Positions 1 to 4,254 of a DNA stretch of 6,741 nucleotides are shown here, piece after piece. The notes beneath the pieces were generated by a model that did not search any database, was not told where the DNA came from, and saw only the letters and a list, made by a program, of their open reading frames with translations. The DNA lies in contig JALWJU010000164.1 in assembly GCA_026997055.1 (NCBI GenBank), forward strand, positions 1 to 6,741, given 5' to 3'. Each line of letters starts with the position of its first letter. Position 1 is the stretch's first letter. The stretch is from Paracoccaceae bacterium. GTDB lineage: Bacteria; Pseudomonadota; Alphaproteobacteria; Rhodobacterales; Rhodobacteraceae. A program made the translations under genes and the position numbers.

Positions 1-6
1 GCTCGG

Positions 7-25
7 CCCGCCCGCCCGTCCGCCC
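7..25 (-). repeat. G-tract repeat just after the MBL stop codon (G-quadruplex motif)
   Basis: Read on the minus strand, four GGG tracts are separated by spacers of 5, 1 and 1 bases, which fits the usual G3-plus, loop 1-7 quadruplex pattern. The tract starts 11 bases after the stop codon of the metallo-hydrolase gene, so it would lie in the 3' end of that transcript. It may simply be a slippage-prone CCCG/CCGC tetranucleotide run in a GC-rich genome, and the window edge may cut it. Confidence 0.4.
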
Positions 26-35
26 GCCGTGCGGT

Positions 36-1001
36 TCAGAACTGCCAGAGCGCGGGGATGAACTCGTAGGCGTCGCCCCGGCGCATCACATGGCCCACGC
101 CCGGAAACGGGAAGTGGTAGCCCAGCACCGCGATGCGATCGCTGGCGGCGCGGTCGAGCAGACGGGTGCGGGTGGCGACGGTGAGTTCGGGGATGTCATC
201 GCGCGAGGATACCCATTCGGGATGGGCGAAATTGAGCCAGGCCTGGGTGAGGCTGTCGCCGAAGACGATGAGCTCCTGCCCGCCGCTTTCCACATGCACC
301 GACATGTGGCCGACCGTGTGGCCGGGCGTGGCGATCATGCGCACTCCGGGCGCGATTTCCTGTTCGTCCTCGGCCAGGGTCCATTCGAGCCCGTCGGCCT
401 GCAGGGAATTGACCGCGCCGACCACGAATTGCTGCTTGACCTCGGGCACCCGGTCAACCAGCCCCTCCTGCAGCCAATAGGCGTGCTCCCTGGCGCCGAT
501 GATGAATTCGGCATCGGGAAGGGCGACTTCGTCGAAATCGTCCCGGATGCCCCAGATGTGGTCCGGGTGGGCATGGGTCATGGCCACATGGGTGATGGCG
601 AAGGGGTCGATTCCGGCAGCCTCCAGATTGGCCATGAGACGCCCGGAAGTGGGCATGAAGCGCCCGCCCGATCCGATATCGACCAGCACCCGGGCATCGC
701 CGATTTCGATATGGAGGTGATTGGTATGAGCGTAGTTCCGCTCGAGGTCCAGGAAATGCGCCTCGAGAAAGGCGAGCTTCTCTTCCGGATCGGCATTGAT
801 CGCCTGGCCGGCCATGGGCTGGGCGAACCAGCCGTCGGAAACGATGGTCAGGCGCGCATCGCCCAGGGTGAAGCGGAAATGCGCCGGCTGGTCGCCCGCC
901 GGCGGTCCGATCTCGGCGCGCAGGGCGGCAGGCATGGCAAGGGCGGGCATGGCGGCGGCCATGCGCAGAAGATCGCGGCGGGTGGGGCGGACGAGGGGCA
1001 T
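36..1001 (-). CDS. Tat-exported MBL-fold metallo-hydrolase, methyl-parathion-hydrolase-like
   Basis: A 321-residue metallo-beta-lactamase-fold hydrolase, predicted to be a periplasmic di-zinc enzyme; the substrate is unknown. The start at 1001 is chosen because an AGGAGA ribosome site sits 4 bases upstream and the protein then opens with a twin-arginine signal (T-R-R-D-L-L-R-M, residues 7-14, then an alanine-rich stretch ending A-L-R-A about residue 29). Longer in-frame starts would bury this signal. Metal-site motifs: H143-x-H145-x-D147-H148, H228 in PGHTVGH, D249 in FGDS and H296 in GYHFPFP. The spacings H228-D249 (21) and D249-H296 (47) match those I recall for methyl parathion hydrolase (H234, D255, H302), and the C-terminal GHV...Y-x-F-x-P ending also resembles that enzyme. 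Lactonase, esterase or another hydrolase activity is equally possible. It is transcribed divergently from the DsbD-like gene, with its own promoter. Confidence 0.9.
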   Translation of the reverse strand: MPLVRPTRRDLLRMAAAMPALAMPAALRAEIGPPAGDQPAHFRFTLGDARLTIVSDGWFAQPMAGQAINADPEEKLAFLEAHFLDLERNYAHTNHLHIEIGDARVLVDIGSGGRFMPTSGRLMANLEAAGIDPFAITHVAMTHAHPDHIWGIRDDFDEVALPDAEFIIGAREHAYWLQEGLVDRVPEVKQQFVVGAVNSLQADGLEWTLAEDEQEIAPGVRMIATPGHTVGHMSVHVESGGQELIVFGDSLTQAWLNFAHPEWVSSRDDIPELTVATRTRLLDRAASDRIAVLGYHFPFPGVGHVMRRGDAYEFIPALWQF

Positions 1002-1044
1002 GGTCTCTCCTGTCTGGTCTGGTGCTGTCGGTCGTTCTGCGGCA

Positions 1045-1072
1045 ATCATATGGATATATGCGAATACATCAA
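1045..1072 (-). promoter_or_regulatory. Sigma-70-type promoter for the MBL-fold hydrolase gene
   Basis: On the minus strand a -35 box TTGATG (1067-1072) is followed after 16 bases by a -10 box TATGAT (1045-1050), matching consensus at 4 of 6 and 5 of 6 positions. It would start transcription around 1038, about 37 bases before the ATG at 1001, leaving room for the AGGAGA ribosome site. This is the best promoter match in the divergent region. Confidence 0.6.
1047..1060. promoter_or_regulatory. Palindrome CATAT-N4-ATATG over the -10 box, candidate operator
   Basis: A perfect 5-bp inverted repeat with a 4-base centre overlaps the -10 box and part of the spacer of the hydrolase promoter. This is a typical position for a repressor site, and AT-rich dyads are common for ArsR- and TetR-type regulators. 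Which regulator binds is unknown; a link to the ArsR gene at the other end of the window is speculation. Confidence 0.35.
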
Positions 1073-1094
1073 AGCCTTTTGCCCTTGCCGGACC

Positions 1095-1149
1095 CCGCGC
1101 AAGGCGCGGAAACGATTTTTCGCGGAAAAATCGCCCCGGCCGCGGCCGG
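1095..1149. repeat. Cluster of three back-to-back inverted repeats
   Basis: Three perfect dyads lie within 55 bp: CCGCGC/GCGCGG at 1095-1100 and 1104-1109 (3-base loop), CGATTTTTC/GAAAAATCG at 1113-1121 and 1125-1133 (3-base loop), and the 14-bp palindrome of CCGGCCG/CGGCCGG at 1136-1149. The cluster lies between the two divergent promoters, so neither neighbouring gene's predicted transcript should contain it. The middle element resembles the GATTTTCG/CGAAAATC hairpin at 4184-4201. It could be a mobile intergenic repeat, the terminator of an unrecognised small RNA, or a protein-binding region. Confidence 0.6.
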
Positions 1150-1190
1150 TGGGGTAAAGCCGGACCGGCACATGGCTCATGGGAATGTGA

Positions 1191-1219
1191 TTTTCCTCCG
1201 CCGTCCGGGCGCCTATAGT
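1191..1219 (+). promoter_or_regulatory. Candidate promoter giving a leaderless mRNA for the DsbD-like gene
   Basis: A -10 box TATAGT (1214-1219) lies exactly 6 bases before the ATG at 1226, so transcription would begin at or next to the A of the start codon. No Shine-Dalgarno-like sequence is present upstream of that ATG, which supports leaderless translation. The -35 position at 17-base spacing reads TTTTCC (1191-1196), a weak match. Confidence 0.4.
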
Positions 1220-1225
1220 GTCGCC

Positions 1226-2107
1226 ATGAAAAGACATCCCTTCTCCTCCCGTCTTCGGTGCGGCTTCGCGCGCCCCCTTCTGTCCCTTCTGTCCCTTCTG
1301 CTCCTGCTTGGCGCGATCCTTCCCGGAACGCTGCGCGCGAGCTCGGACGGCATGGATGCCTATGCCCCCGAGAACGTCGCCCGGATCGACATCCTGCCCG
1401 GCTGGCGTCTTCCCGACGGGCGCCACATGGCGGCCCTGCGCATTCGCCTGGCCGATGGCTGGAAGACCTATTGGCGCGCACCGGGCGACAGCGGCATTCC
1501 GCCGGCTTTCGACTGGACCGGGTCGCGCAACATGGAAGGGGTCAGCATATTGTGGCCGACCCCGCGGGTATTCGACCCCGAGGGCTTGCGCACCATCGGC
1601 TACGAGCGCGAACTTGTCCTGCCCATGGCCATCAGCCCGCGCCGCGACGGCGGCCCGATCAGCATTCGGGGCCGGGTGGCGCTGGGGGTGTGCAGAGATG
1701 TCTGCATGCCCATGGAGGCGGAGTTCAGCGCCCGGCTGCCGGCCAGCGGCGAAGGGCCCGGCAGCGCCGCGATTCGCGCGGCCCTGGCGCGGCTGCCCCG
1801 AAGCGGCGTCGAGGCCGGGCTGCGGGAAATCAGCTGTGACGTGGAGCCGATCGCCGACGGATTGCGGGTGACCGCGCGCCTGGTCCTGCCGCCTCTGGGC
1901 AGGGATGAGGTGGCGGTGATCGAGCCTCCGGACCAGACAATCTGGGTGTCGCCGACCGAGCTGACACGCAGCGGCGACCGCCTGACCCTGGTAAGTGATC
2001 TCGTCCCTGCCAATGGCAGGCCCTTCGCCCTGTCGCGCTCGGATATACGCATATCGGTCTTTGCCGAAGGCAGGGGGGTGGATATTGCCAGCTGCCTGGG
2101 ATCCTGA
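1226..2107 (+). CDS. Secreted DsbD N-terminal-domain protein (thiol-disulfide family)
   Basis: A 293-residue exported protein resembling the periplasmic N-terminal (alpha) domain of the disulfide reductases DsbD and ScsB. Those domains receive electrons from the membrane part and pass them to periplasmic thiol proteins. A Sec-type signal (basic start, leucine run about residues 18-28, likely cleavage after T-L-R-A near residue 38) precedes the domain. Family-like features are W-K-T-Y-W-R-x-P-G-D-S-G (79-90) and the cysteine pair C156-x3-C160 followed by M-P. Extra cysteines are C204 and C290. The membrane and thioredoxin-like domains of full DsbD are absent, and a stop follows directly, so this is a stand-alone domain protein rather than a visible truncation. 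The start at 1226 is preferred because upstream in-frame codons (from 1022) run through the inverted-repeat cluster and would bury the signal peptide. The redox partner and physiological role are unknown. Confidence 0.85.
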   Translation: MKRHPFSSRLRCGFARPLLSLLSLLLLLGAILPGTLRASSDGMDAYAPENVARIDILPGWRLPDGRHMAALRIRLADGWKTYWRAPGDSGIPPAFDWTGSRNMEGVSILWPTPRVFDPEGLRTIGYERELVLPMAISPRRDGGPISIRGRVALGVCRDVCMPMEAEFSARLPASGEGPGSAAIRAALARLPRSGVEAGLREISCDVEPIADGLRVTARLVLPPLGRDEVAVIEPPDQTIWVSPTELTRSGDRLTLVSDLVPANGRPFALSRSDIRISVFAEGRGVDIASCLGS

Positions 2108-2122
2108 CCCTAGTCCCGCCGC

Positions 2123-2140
2123 TCCGGCCACCGTGCCGGA
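2123..2140 (+). terminator. Hairpin after the DsbD-like gene, possible terminator without U-tract
   Basis: TCCGGC (2123-2128) pairs perfectly with GCCGGA (2135-2140) around a 6-base loop, 15 bases after the stop codon. No T-run follows, so it is at best a weak or factor-dependent terminator, or a 3'-end protecting stem. Confidence 0.3.
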
Positions 2141-2222
2141 AGTGGTCGGCGCGCCGGGTGAGGCCCGAGAAGCACAGTTTCGCATTTCACGATGTATTTC
2201 GGGCAGGAGCCGGGGCAGGGTG

Positions 2223-2251
2223 TTGCCTCTGTCCAGGTTTTGCTGTTAGTT
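2223..2251 (+). promoter_or_regulatory. Weak candidate promoter for the HU-like gene
   Basis: TTGCCT (2223-2228) and TTAGTT (2246-2251) are 17 bases apart. The -10 match is poor, and other arrangements such as TTGCTG at 2240 lack a well-spaced -10 box. The 199-bp gap before the HU-like gene very probably holds its promoter, but the exact boxes are uncertain. Confidence 0.25.
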
Positions 2252-2306
2252 TTCGGGGTACAACAAACACAGAACAAGCAGTGAAACGAGGCAAAGGGGC
2301 AGCATG

Positions 2307-2828
2307 ATGGCAACGCGCAAGTCAACCGCTTCACGCAAGTCAACCACGCGCAAGTCAACCACCACGCGCAAGAGCAGGAGCAGGGCCAAGGCCGCCGCGC
2401 CAAGGCTGCCTTCGGCCAGGGCGCGCGGTTCCGCTCCCGCGGCGGCTGCCGCGGGCAGGGCGGCGCCGGAGAAGGCGGCGGCCGAGCCGGCAGCGCCGGC
2501 ACGGGCCGGAATGTCGGTGCAGGGGGTCAGCCTGCAGGCGCCGGCGGCGCTGGGCAAGAAGCAGCTGATCGAGGAAGTGGTCGCGCGCTCGGGTGTGAAG
2601 AAGAAGGATGTCAAGCCGGTGGTCGAGGCGATGCTGGGCGTGCTCGGAGAATCGGTCGCGGCGGGCAGGGAGCTGAACCTGCAGCCCTTCGGCAAGATCA
2701 CGATCCGTAAGCAGAATGAGAAGGCCTCGGCGCGGGTCTCCGTGGCGCGTATCCGCCAGTCCAGGGGGCAGGGCGGGAATGGCGGACAGAAACCGCGCAA
2801 GGACCCTCTTGCGGAAGCGGCCGAGTAA
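2307..2828 (+). CDS. HU-family DNA-binding protein with basic N-terminal tail
   Basis: A 173-residue nucleoid-associated protein. Residues 1-30 form a Ser/Thr-Arg-Lys repeat tail, 31-68 are rich in Ala, Pro and Arg, and about 83-147 show an HU-like body (K-K-Q-L-I-E-E-V-V..., then P-F-G-K-I-T-I-R at 127-134). Typical HU is about 90 residues. Here the DNA-intercalating arm with its R-N-P-x-T-G motif is missing and the sequence ends in a short polar tail. The basic tail probably supplies non-specific DNA contact, in the manner of histone H1-like bacterial proteins; that is inference. ATG codons occur at 2304 and 2307. The AAAGGGG ribosome site (2293-2299) is 4 bases from the first and 7 from the second, so 2307 is preferred. 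tRNA-Val begins 18 bases after the stop. Confidence 0.85.
   Translation: MATRKSTASRKSTTRKSTTTRKSRSRAKAAAPRLPSARARGSAPAAAAAGRAAPEKAAAEPAAPARAGMSVQGVSLQAPAALGKKQLIEEVVARSGVKKKDVKPVVEAMLGVLGESVAAGRELNLQPFGKITIRKQNEKASARVSVARIRQSRGQGGNGGQKPRKDPLAEAAE
2316..2372 (+). repeat. In-frame short repeats coding R-K-S-T units
   Basis: The 12-mer CGCAAGTCAACC occurs exactly at 2316, 2334 and 2349, with a partial copy (CGCAAG) at 2367. The spacings of 18, 15 and 18 bases keep the reading frame and encode the Arg-Lys-Ser-Thr units of the HU-like tail. Identity at the nucleotide level suggests recent expansion by slippage or unequal exchange, so copy number may differ between strains. Confidence 0.75.
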
Positions 2829-2837
2829 GGCTAAATC
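2809..2837 (+). promoter_or_regulatory. Weak candidate promoter for tRNA-Val inside the HU gene end
   Basis: TTGCGG (2809-2814) and TAAATC (2832-2837) are exactly 17 bases apart and would start transcription a few bases before the tRNA at 2847. Both boxes match poorly beyond TTG and TA. The tRNA may instead be processed from the HU mRNA. Confidence 0.3.
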
Positions 2838-2846
2838 AGCCCGCGA

Positions 2847-2921
2847 GGGTGATTAGCTCAGTGGTAGAGCGCTTCGTTCACATCGAAGATGTCGGGAGTT
2901 CGAATCTCTCATCACCCACCA
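2847..2921 (+). tRNA. tRNA-Val, anticodon CAC
   Basis: A complete cloverleaf: acceptor GGGTGAT pairs with ATCACCC, D arm GCTC/GAGC, anticodon stem CTTCG/CGAAG around loop TTCACAT (anticodon CAC, reading GUG), and T arm GGGAG-TTCGAAT-CTCTC. Discriminator A is followed by an encoded CCA at 2919-2921. It starts 18 bases after the HU-like stop codon, so co-transcription and processing are likely. Confidence 0.97.
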
Positions 2922-3344
2922 CCCCGCCATCCGCGCCCAGGTCTGCGCCGGTCGGTCGTGTCCGCCACTGACTGGCGCTTGTGCCTGCCGCTCTTCGGCG
3001 ACCGTATTCCCGGACGGTCTGCTCCCGCCGGCTGAAGATACGCCTGCCGGGTCCCGCTTCCGGTCGGCACTTGTCGGCCGGCGTCATTTCCGGTCATTCC
3101 CGGGCAGACCGACAGGCTGCTCGGGGAAGGGGCGGCAGGATGCCCGGGTCTGCGCCCGATCAGGAGGCGGTGGAAGGGCATCTGCGGCAGCCGTGGCCCT
3201 TTCGCCGCTTTGCCGTGCCGGGGCGGCTTGCGGGCGAGCCGTTTCGGGCTGTCGGCTGCCGTCATGTGCCCCGTGGCAGTAGCGCTCGGGTGGCAGAATC
3301 GGCGGGAAAGCCGCAAAAAACCGGCCCTGTCTGCACACGGGTGC
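2922..3344. other. Gene-free stretch between tRNA-Val and the tRNA-Asp promoter
   Basis: I find no credible gene here. Open frames exist on both strands but have composition typical of GC-rich shadow frames, with no ribosome sites or recognisable domains. Weak structure includes CGCCA/TGGCG at 2963-2977 (5-base loop, followed by CTTGT), which might terminate the tRNA-Val transcript, and an isolated A6 run at 3314-3319. A small RNA cannot be excluded. Confidence 0.5.
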
Positions 3345-3373
3345 TTGACGTGCCCGCGCCCCCGCCATAGAAC
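3345..3373 (+). promoter_or_regulatory. Promoter of the tRNA-Asp pair
   Basis: A -35 box TTGACG (3345-3350) is followed after 17 bases by TAGAAC (3368-3373). These match consensus at 5 and 4 of 6 positions. Transcription would begin near 3380, giving a short leader of about 28 bases before the first tRNA-Asp at 3408. Confidence 0.65.
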
Positions 3374-3407
3374 CGCGCCACGTCCCGGCTCATGGGGCGT
3401 TCAGCGG

Positions 3408-3484
3408 GCGGTTGTAGCTCAGTTGGTTAGAGTACCGGCCTGTCACGCCGGGGGTCGCGGGTTCGAGCCCCGTCAACCGCGCCA
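3408..3484 (+). tRNA. tRNA-Asp, anticodon GTC (first copy)
   Basis: A complete 77-base cloverleaf: acceptor GCGGTTG pairs with CAACCGC, and anticodon stem CCGGC/GCCGG holds loop CTGTCAC with anticodon GTC at 3442-3444. Discriminator G (3481) is followed by an encoded CCA. It is identical to the copy at 3531. Confidence 0.97.
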
Positions 3485-3497
3485 CCGCTGAACCCCA

Positions 3498-3512
3498 GGC
3501 TCCGGAGGAGCC
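3498..3512 (+). other. Perfect hairpin between the two tRNA-Asp genes
   Basis: GGCTCC and GGAGCC form a 6-bp stem with a GGA loop in the 46-base spacer. No T-run follows, so termination is unlikely. It more probably helps to separate or process the two tRNAs in a shared precursor. Confidence 0.4.
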
Positions 3513-3530
3513 GAACCGGAAAGGTGCTGC

Positions 3531-3607
3531 GCGGTTGTAGCTCAGTTGGTTAGAGTACCGGCCTGTCACGCCGGGGGTCGCGGGTTCGAGCCCCGTCAAC
3601 CGCGCCA
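3531..3607 (+). tRNA. tRNA-Asp, anticodon GTC (second copy)
   Basis: Identical over all 77 bases to the copy at 3408-3484, including the encoded CCA (3605-3607). Flanking sequences differ immediately outside the gene. No separate promoter is visible in the 46-base spacer, so both copies probably share the promoter at 3345-3373. The following 120 bases up to 3727 hold no clear terminator or promoter. Confidence 0.97.
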
Positions 3608-3727
3608 TTCCTCCGCCGTTCCGTCCCGTATCCCGGCGCCTTGTCCTGCGTCCGTCCCTTCCGCGCCAATTTGTCTCTTTCGTTCGCCGGGCCGCACGGC
3701 TACTTGGAGCGCAAAGGAGATGCGCGC

Positions 3728-3961
3728 ATGAAATTCCTCGACGATCTGCCGCTCGGCTTTCTGGTCCTCATCAGCCTGGCTCTGGGGCTGGCGCCCTTTG
3801 TCCCCCAGCCGCATGTCTGGGAGAAGCTCGGGATGCTGTTTGCCGGCGATCTGAGCCGGGGGATCGACATTTTCGATCTGCTGATGCATGGCGCGCCCTG
3901 GATCCTGCTGGTGCTGAAGCTGGTGCGAATCGCCACGATGCCGGCGGCGGGGCGCAAATGA
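3728..3961 (+). CDS. Small membrane-associated protein with PxPHxWEKL core (paralog 1)
   Basis: A 77-residue protein of unknown function. An AGGAG site (3715-3719) with 8-base spacing fixes the start at 3728. The layout is a hydrophobic segment (about 9-24, L-x-L-G-L-A-P-F), then P26-x-P28-H29-x-W31-E32-K33-L34, a short polar stretch with I-D-I-F-D at 46-50, a second hydrophobic segment (about 51-67) and a basic end. It could span the membrane twice or lie along it. Similar short proteins are, to my memory, sometimes labelled 'RND transporter' in databases; 77 residues cannot make such a pump, so I treat that as a transferred name. The next gene overlaps it by ATGA and encodes a paralog, with 32 identities in 51 aligned residues, so the two are translationally coupled. 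Confidence 0.8.
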   Translation: MKFLDDLPLGFLVLISLALGLAPFVPQPHVWEKLGMLFAGDLSRGIDIFDLLMHGAPWILLVLKLVRIATMPAAGRK

Positions 3962-4176
3962 CCGCCTTTCTGGACGGGATCGGGCTGGAGGTCTTCGTGG
4001 TCGCGGCGCTGACGCTGGGGCTGGCACCGTTTTTCCCGGAGCCGCATATCTGGGAAAAGCTGAAGATGCTCAGAGCGGGTACGCTGCGCAGGCCGATCGA
4101 CTGGTTCGATCTGGTGCTGCATGCGACGCCCTTCGTGCTGCTGGCAGCCAAGCTGCTGCGCATGGCGTTGGGGTAG
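3958..4176 (+). CDS. Small membrane-associated protein with PxPHxWEKL core (paralog 2)
   Basis: A 72-residue paralog of the preceding protein. Its ATG overlaps the upstream stop in the sequence ATGA, so translation is probably coupled. It keeps L-G-L-A-P-F, P-x-P-H-x-W-E-K-L-x-M-L, A-G-x-L-x-R-x-I-D-x-F-D-L, the following histidine and the final K-L-x-R. The main changes are charged residues in the middle (K, R and P in place of G, F and G). Two hydrophobic segments are again present. The overlap and conservation suggest a pair that acts together, perhaps as a hetero-oligomer, but no partner or substrate is evident. A strong hairpin follows 1 base after the stop. Confidence 0.8.
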   Translation: MTAFLDGIGLEVFVVAALTLGLAPFFPEPHIWEKLKMLRAGTLRRPIDWFDLVLHATPFVLLAAKLLRMALG

Positions 4177-4177
4177 G

Positions 4178-4222
4178 GGAGGCGATTTTCGTGCGAAAAT
4201 CGTGCCTCCGGCGGGAGTATCT
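4178..4222. terminator. Bidirectional hairpin element with competing stems (Rhodobacteraceae-type)
   Basis: The main stem pairs GGAGGC-GATTTTCG (4178-4191) with CGAAAATC-(GT bulge)-GCCTCC (4194-4209) around a 2-base loop. A second stem pairs CTCC (4206-4209) with GGAG (4214-4217) and is followed by TATCT, a terminator-like layout. The two stems share CTCC, so only one can form at a time. The element lies between convergent transcription units and could end both. A very similar sequence is, from memory, a common intergenic repeat in Rhodobacteraceae. Confidence 0.7.
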
Positions 4223-4254
4223 GGCGAAAGGTGAAAGAAGGCGGAGCGCGCCTG

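Noticed and set aside
90..1157. Long plus-strand open frame opposite the hydrolase
   Set aside because: A GC-rich shadow frame with no ribosome site or recognisable domain, antisense to a gene with full catalytic motifs.
1002..1481. An in-frame N-terminal extension of the hydrolase upstream of 1001
   Set aside because: It runs through the promoter and inverted repeats and into the antisense of the DsbD-like gene, and it would bury the Tat signal. The AGGAGA site supports 1001.
1046..2185. Long minus-strand open frame opposite the DsbD-like gene
   Set aside because: No family features and low-complexity composition. The plus-strand protein has a signal peptide and a conserved CxxxC motif.
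2981..3370. 129-codon plus-strand frame between the tRNA-Val and tRNA-Asp genes
   Set aside because: No ribosome site, no domain and shadow-like composition. It overlaps the tRNA-Asp promoter.
3408..3607. Tandem tRNA-Asp repeats as attachment sites of an integrated element
   Set aside because: Only 46 bases separate the copies and no integrase or cargo is present; this is simple tandem gene duplication.
3390..3608. Minus-strand peptide with repeated 'LTGLEPATPGVTGRYSNQL' segments
   Set aside because: This is the antisense translation of the two tRNA-Asp genes, a familiar spurious annotation.
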